From Pseudomonas viridiflava (GTDB taxonomy: Bacteria; Pseudomonadota; Gammaproteobacteria; Pseudomonadales; Pseudomonadaceae): a stretch of DNA of 64,000 bases. Positions 17,759 to 28,046 of this stretch are shown here, in pieces (position 1 is the first letter of the stretch; each line of letters starts with the position of its first letter). The notes under the pieces were generated by a model that worked only from the letters and a program-made list of their open reading frames with translations, searched no databases and was not told the DNA's origin. The DNA lies in contig NZ_UTBZ01000060.1 in assembly GCF_900580865.1 (NCBI RefSeq), positions 62,001 through 126,000 on the forward strand. Direction: 5' to 3'. A program made the position numbers and the translations under genes.

Positions 17759-18952
17759 ATGACTATTTCCAGTGATCCGATTGTTATCGTCAGCGCCGTA
17801 CGCACGCCCATGGGCGGCTTTCAGGGCGAACTGAAAAGCCTCACCGCGCCGCAACTCGGTGCCGCGGCGATCAAGGCTGCGGTTGAACGCGCCGGTGTCG
17901 CCAGTGATTCGGTGGATGAAGTGCTGTTCGGTTGCGTGCTGCCTGCCGGTCTCGGTCAGGCGCCTGCGCGCCAGGCTGCGCTCGGTGCCGGGCTGGATAA
18001 ATCGACCCGTTGCACCACGATCAACAAGATGTGCGGCTCGGGCATGGAAACCACCATTCTCGCTCACGACATGCTGATCGCTGGCAGTGCCGATGTGGTG
18101 ATTGCCGGTGGCATGGAAAGCATGTCCAACTCGCCGTATCTGCTGGATCGCGCGCGCGCCGGTTATCGCATGGGCCATGGCCGTGTGCTCGACTCGATGT
18201 TCCTCGATGGCCTCGAAGACGCCTACGACAAGGGCCGTCTGATGGGCACCTTCGCTGAGGATTGCGCCGAGACCAACCACTTCAGCCGTGAAGCGCAGGA
18301 CGCCTTTGCCATCGCCTCGACCACCCGCGCGCAGCAGGCGATCAAGGACGGCAGCTTCAAGGACGAAATCGTCCCGCTGACCGTGACCGTCGGCAAAGAA
18401 CAGGTGCTGATCAGCAACGACGAACAGCCACCGAAAGCCAAACTGGACAAGATTGCCTCGCTGAAACCGGCGTTCCGCGAAGGCGGCACGGTGACGGCGG
18501 CGAACTCCAGTTCGATTTCTGACGGTGCGGCGGCACTGGTGCTGATGCGTCAGTCGCAGGCGCAGAAACTCGGGCTGAAACCGTTGGCCGTGATCCATGG
18601 TCATGCAGCGTTCGCCGATACCCCGGGCCTGTTCCCGGTGGCGCCGATTGGAGCGATCAAGAAGCTGATCAAGAAAACCGGTTGGTCGCTGGGTGATGTC
18701 GATCTGTTTGAGGTCAACGAGGCGTTTGCCGTGGTGGGCATGGCGGCGATGACGCACCTGGAAATCCCCCATGACAAGTTGAATGTGCATGGCGGTGCCT
18801 GTGCGCTGGGTCATCCGATCGGTGCGTCGGGTGCGCGGATTCTGGTGACGTTGCTCTCGGCCTTGCGCCAGAAGAAGCTCAAACGCGGTATCGCGGCGAT
18901 CTGCATCGGCGGCGGCGAAGCGACGGCCATGGCCGTGGAATGCCTTTACTAA
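17759..18952 (+). CDS. Acetyl-CoA C-acyltransferase (thiolase)
   Basis: 397 aa with a strong AAGGAGG about 8 bases before the ATG. The thiolase residues are complete: nucleophilic Cys92 in [15 protein letters not shown], the histidine in [16 protein letters not shown] and the C-terminal cysteine in CIGGGEA. It cleaves 3-ketoacyl-CoA (probably acetoacetyl- or 2-methylacetoacetyl-CoA given its SDR partner) to acetyl-CoA and a shorter acyl-CoA. It is recalled as fadAx at the corresponding P. putida locus. It is followed by a long palindromic repeat before the dehydrogenase gene. Confidence 0.92.
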   Translation: MTISSDPIVIVSAVRTPMGGFQGELKSLTAPQLGAAAIKAAVERAGVASDSVDEVLFGCVLPAGLGQAPARQAALGAGLDKSTRCTTINKMCGSGMETTILAHDMLIAGSADVVIAGGMESMSNSPYLLDRARAGYRMGHGRVLDSMFLDGLEDAYDKGRLMGTFAEDCAETNHFSREAQDAFAIASTTRAQQAIKDGSFKDEIVPLTVTVGKEQVLISNDEQPPKAKLDKIASLKPAFREGGTVTAANSSSISDGAAALVLMRQSQAQKLGLKPLAVIHGHAAFADTPGLFPVAPIGAIKKLIKKTGWSLGDVDLFEVNEAFAVVGMAAMTHLEIPHDKLNVHGGACALGHPIGASGARILVTLLSALRQKKLKRGIAAICIGGGEATAMAVECLY

Positions 18953-18963
18953 ACACACTAATC

Positions 18964-19056
18964 CTGTAGGAGCTGACGAGTGCAACGAGGCTGCGATCTT
19001 TTGATCTTGTTTTTAAATCAAGATCAAAAGATCGCAGCCTGCGGCAGCTCCTACAG
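18964..19056. repeat. Long palindromic repeat inside the catabolic gene run
   Basis: An inverted repeat with arms of the gtaggagctg...gatcttttgatc family around a short AT-rich loop. The left arm is imperfect (ctgacgagtgcaacgaggctg). It separates the thiolase and acyl-CoA dehydrogenase genes and could attenuate transcription or stabilise the upstream mRNA. Confidence 0.85.
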
Positions 19057-19090
19057 GGGCCCGTGTGTAACCCGGATTTAAGGATTCACC

Positions 19091-20218
19091 ATGATTCCCA
19101 ACGAAGACCAAACCCAGATCCGTGACATGGCCCGGCAGTTCGCCGAGGAACGCCTGAAACCGTTCGCCGCCGAGTGGGATCGCGAACATCGATTCCCCAA
19201 GGAAGCCATCGGCCAGATGGCTGAGCTGGGCTTCTTCGGCATGCTCGTGCCGGAGCAGTGGGGCGGTTGCGACACCGGTTACCTGGCGTACGCCATGGCT
19301 CTGGAAGAAATTGCCGCCGGTGACGGCGCCTGCTCGACGATCATGAGCGTGCACAACTCGGTCGGCTGCGTGCCGATCCTCAAGTTCGGCAACGACGATC
19401 AGCGTGAACGCTTTCTCAAACCGCTGGCCAGCGGCGCCATGCTCGGCGCTTTTGCATTGACCGAACCACAGGCCGGTTCAGATGCCAGCAGCCTGAAAAC
19501 CCGGGCACGGCTGGAAGGCGATCACTATGTGCTGAATGGCTGCAAACAGTTCATCACATCAGGGCAAAACGCCGGGATCGTGATTGTGTTTGCGGTAACC
19601 GATCCGAGTGCCGGCAAGCGCGGCATCAGTGCGTTTATCGTGCCGACCGATTCTCCGGGCTATAAAGTCGCTCGCGTCGAAGACAAGCTCGGCCAGCACG
19701 CTTCCGACACCTGCCAGATTCTCTTCGAAGACGTCAAAGTGCCGGTGGCCAATCGTTTGGGTGAAGAGGGCGAAGGCTACAAAATCGCCCTGGCCAACCT
19801 TGAAGGCGGGCGCGTCGGCATCGCTTCGCAATCGGTGGGCATGGCCCGCGCCGCATTCGAAGCGGCGCGCGATTACGCCCGTGAGCGCGACACCTTCGGC
19901 AAGCCGATCATCGAGCATCAAGCCGTGGCCTTCCGCCTGGCCGACATGGCCACGCAAATTGCCGTCGCCCGGCAGATGGTGCATTACGCGGCGGCCCTGC
20001 GCGACAGCGGTCAACCGGCGTTGGTCGAGGCGTCGATGGCGAAACTGTTTGCCTCGGAGATGGCCGAAAAGGTCTGCTCAATGGCGTTGCAAACCCTCGG
20101 TGGTTACGGTTACCTCAACGACTTCCCGCTGGAGCGCATCTACCGCGACGTGCGCGTCTGCCAGATCTACGAAGGCACCAGCGATATTCAGCGCATGGTC
20201 ATTTCGCGCAATCTTTAA
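19091..20218 (+). CDS. Acyl-CoA dehydrogenase (short/branched chain type)
   Basis: 375 aa. Conserved blocks: [11 protein letters not shown], which contacts flavin and substrate; [35 protein letters not shown]; and the C-terminal YEGTSDIQR, whose glutamate is the expected catalytic base. It is an FAD enzyme oxidising acyl-CoA to trans-2-enoyl-CoA and passing electrons to ETF. The set of partners (HSD17B10-like SDR, thiolase) points to 2-methylbutyryl-CoA or butyryl-CoA as substrate, which is inference. The enoyl-CoA hydratase gene begins 16 bp after the stop. Confidence 0.9.
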   Translation: MIPNEDQTQIRDMARQFAEERLKPFAAEWDREHRFPKEAIGQMAELGFFGMLVPEQWGGCDTGYLAYAMALEEIAAGDGACSTIMSVHNSVGCVPILKFGNDDQRERFLKPLASGAMLGAFALTEPQAGSDASSLKTRARLEGDHYVLNGCKQFITSGQNAGIVIVFAVTDPSAGKRGISAFIVPTDSPGYKVARVEDKLGQHASDTCQILFEDVKVPVANRLGEEGEGYKIALANLEGGRVGIASQSVGMARAAFEAARDYARERDTFGKPIIEHQAVAFRLADMATQIAVARQMVHYAAALRDSGQPALVEASMAKLFASEMAEKVCSMALQTLGGYGYLNDFPLERIYRDVRVCQIYEGTSDIQRMVISRNL

Positions 20219-20234
20219 GAAGGAATTTTTATTC

Positions 20235-21008
20235 ATGACGTACGAAACCATTCTGCTCGAAACCCACGGCCGCGTTGGCCTGATCACCCTCAACCGCCCG
20301 CAGGCACTGAATGCCCTGAACGCGCAACTGGTCAGCGAAGTGAACCAGGCCCTCGATGCGTTGGAGGCGGATGCGAACATTGGTTGCATCGTGCTCACCG
20401 GTTCGAAAAAGGCTTTTGCCGCCGGTGCCGACATCAAGGAAATGGCCGAACTGACTTACCCGCAGATCTACATGGACGATCTGTTCAGCGACAGCGATCG
20501 CGTGGCCAATCGGCGTAAGCCGATCATCGCTGCCGTTAACGGTTTTGCCCTGGGTGGTGGCTGCGAACTGGCATTGATGTGCGACTTCATTCTGGCTGGC
20601 GACAACGCCAAATTCGGCCAACCTGAGATCAATCTTGGTGTGTTGCCGGGCATGGGCGGCACCCAGCGCCTGACCCGCGCCGTCGGCAAGGCGAAAGCCA
20701 TGGAGATGTGCCTGAGCGGGCGCTTGATCGATGCGGTGGAAGCTGAGCGTTGCGGCATCGTTGCGCGGATTGTGCCGAGCGATGAGTTGCTGGACGAAGC
20801 GCTGAAAGTGGCGGCGGTGATTGCCAGCAAATCGCTGCCGATTGCGATGATGATCAAGGAAAGCGTGAATCGTGCCTTTGAAGTGAACCTGACTGAGGGC
20901 GTGCGCTTCGAGCGTCGGGTGTTCCATGCGGCATTTGCCACGCAGGATCAGAAGGAAGGGATGGCGGCGTTTATTGCCAAGCGTGAGGCGGCATTCCAGG
21001 GCAAGTAA
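20235..21008 (+). CDS. Enoyl-CoA hydratase
   Basis: 257 aa from the ATG at 20235, preceded by AGAAGGA; the frame is open upstream but inside the dehydrogenase gene. It is a crotonase fold with the oxyanion-hole segments [10 protein letters not shown] and [13 protein letters not shown]. The two catalytic glutamates are in CELAL and in [20 protein letters not shown]. This is the classic short-chain enoyl-CoA hydratase pattern. It hydrates the enoyl-CoA made by the preceding dehydrogenase, and the SDR then oxidises the product. It is the last gene of the run. Confidence 0.92.
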   Translation: MTYETILLETHGRVGLITLNRPQALNALNAQLVSEVNQALDALEADANIGCIVLTGSKKAFAAGADIKEMAELTYPQIYMDDLFSDSDRVANRRKPIIAAVNGFALGGGCELALMCDFILAGDNAKFGQPEINLGVLPGMGGTQRLTRAVGKAKAMEMCLSGRLIDAVEAERCGIVARIVPSDELLDEALKVAAVIASKSLPIAMMIKESVNRAFEVNLTEGVRFERRVFHAAFATQDQKEGMAAFIAKREAAFQGK

Positions 21009-21028
21009 GGCGCGGGTCTGGCTGACGC

Positions 21029-21121
21029 CTTCGCGAGCAAGCTCGCTCCCACAGGAGGTTCTCGGTGTTCACAAAACCTGTGTTCGCTGGAGATCCCTGT
21101 GGGAGCGAGCCTGCTCGCGAA
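21029..21121. repeat. REP doublet
   Basis: Inverted REP arms (cttcgcgagcaagctcgctc ... gagcgagcctgctcgcgaag) with a 45-base spacer, downstream of the enoyl-CoA hydratase gene. Confidence 0.85.
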
Positions 21122-21156
21122 GCTTTTAAGGTTTGATATACGTCAAAATCAAAAGC

Positions 21157-21332
21157 CCCTCACCCTAGCCCTCTCCCGGAGGGAGAGGGGACTGATTGGG
21201 GGATGCTTGGGAGGTACGCCGACCTGAAAGTGCTTTATTGAATCCGTAATCGACTCGGTCTTTCAGGTCGATGTATAACGCCATACACCTCGGTCGGCCC
21301 CCTCTCCCTCGGGGAGAGGGCTGGGGTGAGGG
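21157..21332. repeat. MITE-like inverted-repeat element
   Basis: A ~176-bp element bounded by imperfect inverted repeats (cctcaccctagccctctccc at the left, gggagagggctggggtgagg at the right). It has a nested perfect 11-bp pair, CGACCTGAAAG (21220-21230) and CTTTCAGGTCG (21260-21270). No open frame of note. It lies between two convergent acyl-CoA catabolic units, so it may form a large stem and act as a bidirectional transcription barrier. It is distinct in sequence from the REP families. Confidence 0.75.
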
Positions 21333-21348
21333 AAAGGGGCCAACACCA

Positions 21349-22500
21349 TTACAACTGATAGTTTTTCAACTCCCGCGCAATCACCATCCGCTGAATCTCG
21401 CTCGAGCCTTCATAGATCTGGGTAATCCGTGCATCGCGGTAATATTTCTCGACCGGATAATCCTCCAGATACCCATACCCGCCATGAATCTGAATCGCCG
21501 ACGAGCAAACCTTCTCGGCCATTTCCGAAGCAAACAGCTTGGCCTGTGACGCCTCTGACAAACACGGTTTACCCGCCGTCCGCAGACGCGCCGCATGCAG
21601 GATCATCAGCCGCGCCGCGTTGATCTGCATATGCATGTCGGCCAGCAGATTGGCGATGCTCTGGTGTTCATTGATCGGTTTGCCGAACTGGATACGGTCA
21701 CGCGAATACACCAACGCCGCCTCAAACGCCGCCCGAGCGATGCCCAGTGCTTGCGCGGCGATGCCGATACGTCCGCCTTCAAGGTTGGACAGTGCAATCG
21801 CCAGGCCTTTGCCGCGCTCGCCGAGCAGATTGGCCTCGGGAATGCTGCAGTTGTTCAGCGTCACCGCGCAGGTGTCGGAAGCGCGGATACCCATCTTGTG
21901 CTCAGTACGATCAACGATAAAACCGGCGGTATCGGTCGGCACCAGAAACGCCGAAATGCCTTTCTTGCCCAGATCCGGATCGGTCACCGCAAACACGATC
22001 GCCAACTTCGCCCTTTTGCCGTTACTGACAAATTGCTTGGCGCCGTTGATCACCCACTGGCCGTCACGCAGTTCGGCGCGGGTGCGCAGGTTGTGCGCTT
22101 CGGAACCGGCCTGCGGTTCGGTCAGGCAGAAGCAGCCGATGGTTTTCCCGCTGGCCAGATCCGCCAGCCAGGTCTGTTTCTGTGCTTCGCTGCCGTAGTT
22201 GAGCACCGGCCCGCAGCCGACCGAGTTGTGGATGCTCATGAATGCGCCCGTCGCGCCGTCACCGGCGGAAATCTCTTCCACGGCCAAGGCGTAGGCAACG
22301 TAATCGACGTAAGTGCCGCCCCATTCTTCAGGCACCACCATGCCCAGCAGACCTAATTCACCCATCTTCGCCACGAGGGCGTCGTCGATCCAGCCAGCCT
22401 TTTCCCAGGCTTGCGCGTGTGGCGCGATTTCGCCACGGGCAAAGTCCCGGGCCATGTCGCGGATCATCACTTGTTCTTCAGTCAGTTCGAGATCGTGCAT
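21349..22500 (-). CDS. Acyl-CoA dehydrogenase (isobutyryl-CoA dehydrogenase-like)
   Basis: 383 aa with the family blocks [34 protein letters not shown] and [15 protein letters not shown], and the catalytic glutamate in YEGSSEIQR. It is a second, distinct dehydrogenase, convergent to the first. It starts 3 bp after the stop of the 3-hydroxyisobutyryl-CoA hydrolase gene, which makes isobutyryl-CoA (valine pathway) its best candidate substrate. The family assignment is firm, the substrate is inferred from the neighbour. Confidence 0.88.
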   Translation of the reverse strand: MHDLELTEEQVMIRDMARDFARGEIAPHAQAWEKAGWIDDALVAKMGELGLLGMVVPEEWGGTYVDYVAYALAVEEISAGDGATGAFMSIHNSVGCGPVLNYGSEAQKQTWLADLASGKTIGCFCLTEPQAGSEAHNLRTRAELRDGQWVINGAKQFVSNGKRAKLAIVFAVTDPDLGKKGISAFLVPTDTAGFIVDRTEHKMGIRASDTCAVTLNNCSIPEANLLGERGKGLAIALSNLEGGRIGIAAQALGIARAAFEAALVYSRDRIQFGKPINEHQSIANLLADMHMQINAARLMILHAARLRTAGKPCLSEASQAKLFASEMAEKVCSSAIQIHGGYGYLEDYPVEKYYRDARITQIYEGSSEIQRMVIARELKNYQL

Positions 22501-22503
22501 GGC

Positions 22504-23610
22504 TCAGCTCCCGCTCTCAGGAAAACCGTGGAAGAAACTCGCGACATGCGCAGCGTCCAGCGCAGCGAGGGTCGGCGGGTTCCAGCGAGGTGTCTTGTCT
22601 TTATCGATCAGCAGGGCGCGTACGCCTTCGATCAGGTCGCCGCGGGCGAACCACTGGCGATCCAGATGCAGCTCCAGGGCGAAGCAGTGCTCCAGACTCA
22701 GATGCCGGCCACGACGGAGCATTTCCAGCGTCACCGCCATGGCCAGCGGCGAGCGGGTTTCCAGCAGATTGGCCGTGGCAGTAGCCCATTCGTGGCTGTC
22801 GGCGACGGTCACCGTGCGCAGTTGCTCGACCATGCTCGGCACATCCGGCAGGGCAAAAAAGTGATCGATGGCCGGGCGCAAGGCTTCGAGCGGCGCATCG
22901 GGCAGGGTTTGCACGGCGTGTTTGGCCAGCAGGTTTTGCAGCGCCTTGAGCGGCGTGTCCTGCCATTCCATCTGATCGAGTTTTTCGTCGAGTAGCGCCA
23001 GTTTGCTGCTGTCCAGGTACCAGTCGGCGAGGCCGCAATACAGCGCATCCGCCGCACGAATCTGCACGCCGCTGACGCCCAGATAAATCCCCAGTTCACC
23101 GGGGATGCGCGGCAGGAAATAGCTGCCGCCGACATCCGGGAAATACCCGATGGCCACTTCCGGCATCGCCAAACGGCTCTTCTCGGTGACCACGCGCAAA
23201 TCCGCGCCTTGCACCAGACCCATGCCGCCGCCGAGGACAAAACCGTCCATCAGCGCCAGCACCGGTTTGCGGTAGTGATGAATCGTCAGGTCGAGGGCGT
23301 ATTCCTCGACAAAGAAATCTTCGTGCAGCGTGTCGCCGCTTTTGAAGCTGTCGTACAACGAGCGAATGTCGCCACCGGCGCAGAAGGCTTTTTCACCGGC
23401 ACCGCGCAGGATCACGGCGTGGACATTGGCGTCAGTCGCCCAGGCATCGAGCTGCTGCTGCAGCAAGCGCACCATGTCGAGGGTAATGGCATTGAGGCCG
23501 GCGGGGCGGTTGAGGGTCAGGTGACCGATGTGATTGCGAACCTCGGCCAGCACCTCGTTTTGCGTGGCATCCATGGACTGGGTCCGCGGGGATGAAGCCT
23601 GAGCTGTCAT
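22504..23610 (-). CDS. 3-hydroxyisobutyryl-CoA hydrolase family protein
   Basis: 368 aa, the length of HIBCH-type crotonases (longer than simple hydratases). Markers are FCAGGDIRSLYD, MDGFVLGGGMGLVQGADLRV, MPEVAIGYFPDVGGSYFLPR and the C-terminal KDKTPRWNPPTL, all typical of 3-hydroxyisobutyryl-CoA hydrolase. It removes CoA in valine catabolism, so that 3-hydroxyisobutyrate can be oxidised elsewhere. AGGGAG lies 7 bases before the ATG at 23610. It is the first gene of a two-gene operon with the dehydrogenase above. Confidence 0.88.
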   Translation of the reverse strand: MTAQASSPRTQSMDATQNEVLAEVRNHIGHLTLNRPAGLNAITLDMVRLLQQQLDAWATDANVHAVILRGAGEKAFCAGGDIRSLYDSFKSGDTLHEDFFVEEYALDLTIHHYRKPVLALMDGFVLGGGMGLVQGADLRVVTEKSRLAMPEVAIGYFPDVGGSYFLPRIPGELGIYLGVSGVQIRAADALYCGLADWYLDSSKLALLDEKLDQMEWQDTPLKALQNLLAKHAVQTLPDAPLEALRPAIDHFFALPDVPSMVEQLRTVTVADSHEWATATANLLETRSPLAMAVTLEMLRRGRHLSLEHCFALELHLDRQWFARGDLIEGVRALLIDKDKTPRWNPPTLAALDAAHVASFFHGFPESGS

Positions 23611-23733
23611 CAGTAACTCCCTGCTTTTATTTTCTTTATTCGAGAAGCTCGCGCGCGAGCGTTACCGGATCGTAACAGTGCAAATTTGTCGTGTACAACG
23701 GGGATATGTGCAGGGCCTGTCTGCGTTTTTACC

Positions 23734-23810
23734 GTAGGAGCTGCCGAAGGCTGCGATCTTTTGATCTTTAAAATCAAAATCAAAAGATCGCAGCCTGCGG
23801 CAGCTCCTAC
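23734..23810. repeat. Long palindromic repeat
   Basis: Inverted arms gtaggagctgccgaaggctg ... cagcctgcggcagctcctac around an AT-rich centre, between the hydrolase promoter region and the 3' end of the HPP gene. Confidence 0.85.
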
Positions 23811-23818
23811 ACAGGGGT

Positions 23819-24505
23819 TCAGCGGAAGGTTTGGGTAATGCTGCGACGTTTGGCGTGCAGTTCGCTGGCGTGAATCAACTGTTCCAGATCTTCGGGAGTG
23901 ATGTCGATGAAGGCTTCCATGTCGGCCAACGCCAGCTTGAGGTCTTCGGCGGTGATCGTCTGACTGTCGACCGGGGCTAACACCGGCGCCGGTTCAGCCG
24001 GACGTTTCGGATAACGGATGCGCGTCAGGTTGTTGTAGGCGAGGGCACTGAGCAGCATGCACGCTGCGCCAAGCATCACCGGTTCCATGGCTTTCCAGTC
24101 CATGGCGATGGTCGCCGGATCGGCCAGCACCAACGTCAGTGCCAACGCCCCGGCCGGCGGATGCAGACAACGCAGCCAGCACATCAGAATCAGCGCCATG
24201 CCCGCCGCCAGGCAGGCGCTGCCGAGCGTCCGCCCGAGTACGTGGGCCACCAGCAGTGCGACGACACCGGCACACAAATAACCACCGAGAATCGACCATG
24301 GCTGGGCGAGGGCACCGGACGATACGGCAAACAGCAACACCGCCGATGCGCCCAGCGGCCCGATCAAGTGATAGGCGACTTCATGGCCGAACACCTGGGC
24401 GCACAACCACACGCTGAACAACGTCCCCAGCGCCATGCCAATGGCGGCACGACTCCATTCAGTGGGACGGGTGTTGATAGCGGCGGGCAACCAGCGAGCG
24501 AGCAT
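23819..24505 (-). CDS. HPP family membrane protein
   Basis: 228 aa from the ATG at 24505 (AAGGA about 10 bases upstream); a GTG start at 24607 would add 34 non-conserved residues. Four hydrophobic segments lie in the first ~150 residues, with the signature CLHPPAGALALTLV and GPLGASAVLLFA. The C-terminal ~60 residues are soluble and acidic (ITAEDLKLALADMEAFIDIT). HPP proteins are inner-membrane proteins, some linked to nitrite transport; the role here is unknown. The gene stands alone. Confidence 0.8.
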   Translation of the reverse strand: MLARWLPAAINTRPTEWSRAAIGMALGTLFSVWLCAQVFGHEVAYHLIGPLGASAVLLFAVSSGALAQPWSILGGYLCAGVVALLVAHVLGRTLGSACLAAGMALILMCWLRCLHPPAGALALTLVLADPATIAMDWKAMEPVMLGAACMLLSALAYNNLTRIRYPKRPAEPAPVLAPVDSQTITAEDLKLALADMEAFIDITPEDLEQLIHASELHAKRRSITQTFR

Positions 24506-24662
24506 GTGAATCCGATCCTTGCAGCAAATTCGAGGCAAAAAAAAGGACTTGTCCGGCATATCCGGAAAGCCCTCGAAGCGTTCCAACATTGGGGGAGGAA
24601 CGCGCACAGTTTGCCGATCAATCTCGATGCTGACAAATTCATATTAATGCAGCTTTAGTGCA

Positions 24663-25841
24663 TTATTTTTGAATTGAAGAAACTCGGCGGCCGCTGACGA
24701 AGCACAAATAACCGCCCACAGCCGCCAGTGCGCTCAAGGCATAGAACATGCTCGGCGCCGGCGTGTGCATCAGCAGAAACCCGCACATGACCGGACTGGC
24801 CGCGCCGCCCAGGGCCGCTAGGTTCTGCGCGCCGTAATAGCTGCCGCGCAGTTCTTCCGGGGCGAGGGTGTCGACAAACAGAAAGTCTGCCGGATAGATG
24901 ATCATCTCGCCCAAGGTGAAGATGAACATCGCCACGCACCAGCCGATCAGGCTGTCGGCCAGACTGAAGCCGATCAGACCAATGATGAACAACGCGGTGC
25001 CGCCGGCAATCCAGTGGCGCAGATGCTCGCGGGTGAGTAATCGGCCGATCTGGTACTGCAACACAATCACTGTGATCGCGTTGCAGGCAAGGAGGGCGGC
25101 CATGGTATCCAGCGTCTGCTGCTGGGTGTGGGTGACCAGCAGGTACTGCGACAGGTACAGGGTGAAACGCCCGTGCACCAGCGTGCTGAGCAGACAGCCC
25201 AAGGTAAACAGGATCATCGTGCGGTCGTTTTTCAGGATGATCAGGGTCTTCAGAAAGCTTTGTGGCGCTGCGATCGCCGAGACCGGATTCACTTCGCGCG
25301 CAGCACCGAGCAGCAGAAAGATGCTACCGAGCGCAATCGCCCCCGCGACGATAAACGGCGCTGACGGCTGAACGCCAGCGATCACCACGCCAATCATCGG
25401 GCCGACGGCGTAACCGATATTGGTCAGCGTGTAGTTGAGGGAAAACGCCTTGACCCGTTGGCCCACCGGCAGGTTTTCACTGAGGATGGCTTTGGAGCAG
25501 ATCAGGAACAGTGCCGACGCGGTTTCGCTGATGATCAGCACCAGCGTGACCCAGTACAGATTCTGCGCGAAGGTCAGCAAAATCAGACCGACGCCGCTTG
25601 AGAGCATGGTCAGAATCAGCAACTGGCGCTTGTCCAGCCGATCGATGATGTAGCCACCGTACAGCGACAACAACGTGGCGCTGAACACCGCGATGCCCAG
25701 CAGCAGGCCGACGTCTTGCGGGTTGAGGCCGAGCTTGTTGCTGAGGAACAGGGTCAGCAGCGGGCTGATCAGGGCGCGGCTGATAACGACGGTCAGCGAA
25801 CTGATCATCAACCGGCGGATGAGGCGCGAGTAGGTGGCCAC
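24663..25841 (-). CDS. MFS transporter (YdeE-like)
   Basis: 392 aa with twelve predicted hydrophobic segments and the MFS loop motif GGYIIDRLDKRQ between segments 2 and 3. The stretch KAILSENLPVGQRVKAFSLN and FTLGEMIIYPADFLFVDTLA resemble E. coli YdeE, an exporter acting on dipeptides and other small compounds. It is a likely inner-membrane proton-driven efflux protein; the substrate is unknown. It is a single gene flanked by REP-type sequence upstream. Confidence 0.82.
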   Translation of the reverse strand: MATYSRLIRRLMISSLTVVISRALISPLLTLFLSNKLGLNPQDVGLLLGIAVFSATLLSLYGGYIIDRLDKRQLLILTMLSSGVGLILLTFAQNLYWVTLVLIISETASALFLICSKAILSENLPVGQRVKAFSLNYTLTNIGYAVGPMIGVVIAGVQPSAPFIVAGAIALGSIFLLLGAAREVNPVSAIAAPQSFLKTLIILKNDRTMILFTLGCLLSTLVHGRFTLYLSQYLLVTHTQQQTLDTMAALLACNAITVIVLQYQIGRLLTREHLRHWIAGGTALFIIGLIGFSLADSLIGWCVAMFIFTLGEMIIYPADFLFVDTLAPEELRGSYYGAQNLAALGGAASPVMCGFLLMHTPAPSMFYALSALAAVGGYLCFVSGRRVSSIQK

Positions 25842-25935
25842 GAAGGGTCAATGTCCTTATTTCAAATGCTTGGCGAGCGTGCGTCATCCTCCCTGCGCAT
25901 GCCTCATGGGTCAAGCGGCCACACCCACAACCTAT

Positions 25936-26022
25936 GTGGGAGCGAGCTTGCTCGCGAAAGCAGTTTGTCAGTCGCCATCAATGTCACAGACCCACCGCAT
26001 TCGCGAGCAAGCTCGCTCCCAC
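25936..26022. repeat. REP doublet
   Basis: Inverted arms gtgggagcgagcttgctcgc ... gcgagcaagctcgctcccac around a 45-base spacer, between the MFS and GNAT genes. Confidence 0.85.
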
Positions 26023-26039
26023 AGGGGAACTGTGGTGCC

Positions 26040-26552
26040 TCAGGAGAGGGGCAAGGCCATGGCACAGCGACGCTCCGGAGGAAAGCCGTGGGTGATTTCG
26101 GCTTGCAGTGCTTCGCGCAGATGGTGATCGGCGGCTGAAGGAATCAACTCGATAAACCCCATGCGCTGATAAAACGGCGCATTCCACGGCAGGTCGCGAA
26201 ACGTGGTCAATGTCACTGCTTTCAACCGCAACGCGCGCGCATGTTCAATCGCCGCCGCAATCAGCCGTCGACCGATGCCCTGGCCCTGAAAGGCCTGACT
26301 GACGGACAACTCCTCGATGTGCAGGTGCTGGTCGATTTCCACTGCGCGGAGAAACCCTGCAAGTTCGGTAGTTTCGGCAACCCACACATTCGCCTCCTCC
26401 ATAGCCCGCAAATGTTGCGCAACCTCCGCCACCTCGGCATGCGCCAGCCAGGCCAATTGCGGGTCGAGACGGAACAGATCGGCAGCCGAGCGCTCGATAG
26501 CAGGGAGGGCCAACGCGTCAGCGGGCTTTGCAGGGCGAATGATCATGTTCAT
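26040..26552 (-). CDS. GNAT family N-acetyltransferase
   Basis: 170 aa. The acetyl-CoA pyrophosphate loop is QGQGIGRRLIAAAIEHAR near residue 90, followed by TLTTFRDLPWNAPFYQRMGF, the usual beta-4/beta-5 pattern of small-molecule GNAT enzymes. The acceptor is not identifiable. The gene is isolated between a REP doublet and a long palindrome. Confidence 0.85.
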   Translation of the reverse strand: MNMIIRPAKPADALALPAIERSAADLFRLDPQLAWLAHAEVAEVAQHLRAMEEANVWVAETTELAGFLRAVEIDQHLHIEELSVSQAFQGQGIGRRLIAAAIEHARALRLKAVTLTTFRDLPWNAPFYQRMGFIELIPSAADHHLREALQAEITHGFPPERRCAMALPLS

Positions 26553-26635
26553 GTAGGAGCTGCCGAAGGCTGCGATCTTTTGATCTGGATTGTAAAAAAC
26601 AAGATCAAAAGATCGCAGCCTTCGGCAGCTCCTAC
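26553..26635. repeat. Long palindromic repeat
   Basis: Inverted arms gtaggagctgccgaaggctg ... cagccttcggcagctcctac around an A/T-rich loop, immediately after the ugd end of the arn operon and before the GNAT start. It may also act as the operon 3' structure. Confidence 0.85.
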
Positions 26636-26666
26636 AAGGGCGGCGGCGTACAGTGCGACTGCGTCA

Positions 26667-28046
26667 TCAAGCGACGTCGGACGCGTTCGGCCACTGCTGC
26701 AGCGGGATCGGCAACTTGCGCGATTCGCCACGGCCCATCGGGAAGTAATGGAAACCGTTGCGCGCCAGACGCTCGGCGTCGTACAGGTTGCGGCCGTCGA
26801 AGATCACCGGGGTGTTGAGGCGCTGCTTGATCAGATCAAAGTCCGGCGCCTTGAACTGCTGCCATTCGGTGCAGATGATCAGCGCATCGGCGCCGGGCAA
26901 CACCGATTCCGGCGTGCCCATCAGCATCAGTTTCGATTCGTCCGGGTAGAGGTTCTGGGTTTCCTGCATGGCTTCCGGGTCGAAGGCGCGCACGCTGGCA
27001 CCGGCGGCCCACAATTCCTCCAGCAACACGCGGCTCGGCGCGTCGCGCATGTCATCGGTGTTCGGTTTGAACGCCAGGCCCCAGAGGGCAAAGGTCTTGC
27101 CACGCAGATCACCGCGGTAGAACGCGTTGATGCGCTCGAACAGCTTGTGCTTCTGCCGTTGGTTGATCGCCTCGACCGCTTGCAGCAAATCGCTGGAGCA
27201 GTGCGCTTCTTCAGCACTGTGGATCAAGGCGCGCATGTCTTTCGGGAAGCATGAACCGCCATAACCGCAGCCCGGATAGATAAAGTGATAACCGATGCGC
27301 GTGTCGGCGCCGATGCCCTGGCGCACCGATTCAATGTCGGCGCCCAGGTGTTCGGCCAGTTCGGCGATCTGGTTGATGAAGCTGATCTTCGTCGCCAGCA
27401 TGCAGTTGGCGGCGTACTTGGTCAGCTCGGCGCTGCGCAGGTCCATGAACATGATGCGGTCATGGTTGCGGTTGAACGGCGAGTACAGATCGCGCATCAC
27501 GTCGCGTACCTCATCACCTTCGCAACCAATGACAATGCGGTCCGGACGGCGGCAATCGGCAACCGCTGAGCCTTCCTTGAGAAATTCCGGGTTGGAGACG
27601 ATATCGAACTGCAGCAGGCGGCCGACCTTGATCAAGGCTTTTTCAATGTGCGTGCGCAGGGTGTCGCCGGTGCCCACCGGCACCGTGGATTTCTCGACGA
27701 TGATCAACGGTTGCTCACGATGCCGGGCAATCGCATCGCCGACCGACAGCACGTAACGCAGATCCGCCGAGCCGTCCTCTCGCGACGGCGTACCCACGGC
27801 AATAAACGCTACCCGAGCGTGCTGCACAGCGAGTTTTTCATCGGTGGTGAATTGCAGGCGTTTCGAATCCAGACCTTCACGTACCAGGCTGGCCAGCCCC
27901 GGTTCGAAAATGCTCACGTGACCCTGGCGCAACAGGTCGACCTTCTTCTGGTCGACGTCCATGCACACGACATCATGGCCGACCTCGGCCAACACAGCCG
28001 CTTGCACCAGACCGACGTAACCGCTGCCAAATACTGTGATTTTCAT
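26667..28046 (-). CDS. ugd: UDP-glucose 6-dehydrogenase
   Basis: 459 aa from the ATG at 28046; the frame is open upstream inside arnF/arnE. The NAD-binding N-terminus is [20 protein letters not shown], and the catalytic cysteine is in the loop [12 protein letters not shown]. It oxidises UDP-glucose to UDP-glucuronate, the starting point of L-Ara4N synthesis, consistent with its position as last gene of the arn operon. Its ATG overlaps the arnF stop by 4 bp. Confidence 0.95.
   Translation of the reverse strand: MKITVFGSGYVGLVQAAVLAEVGHDVVCMDVDQKKVDLLRQGHVSIFEPGLASLVREGLDSKRLQFTTDEKLAVQHARVAFIAVGTPSREDGSADLRYVLSVGDAIARHREQPLIIVEKSTVPVGTGDTLRTHIEKALIKVGRLLQFDIVSNPEFLKEGSAVADCRRPDRIVIGCEGDEVRDVMRDLYSPFNRNHDRIMFMDLRSAELTKYAANCMLATKISFINQIAELAEHLGADIESVRQGIGADTRIGYHFIYPGCGYGGSCFPKDMRALIHSAEEAHCSSDLLQAVEAINQRQKHKLFERINAFYRGDLRGKTFALWGLAFKPNTDDMRDAPSRVLLEELWAAGASVRAFDPEAMQETQNLYPDESKLMLMGTPESVLPGADALIICTEWQQFKAPDFDLIKQRLNTPVIFDGRNLYDAERLARNGFHYFPMGRGESRKLPIPLQQWPNASDVA

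Noticed and set aside
16970..18985. A 671-codon open frame on the minus strand opposite the SDR and thiolase genes
   Set aside because: The plus strand encodes complete SDR and thiolase motifs. The reverse frame is low in recognisable domains and rich in His/Arg/Gln, as expected from GC-rich codon shadows. Similar frames opposite the crotonase, pssA and acyl-CoA synthetase genes were dropped for the same reason.
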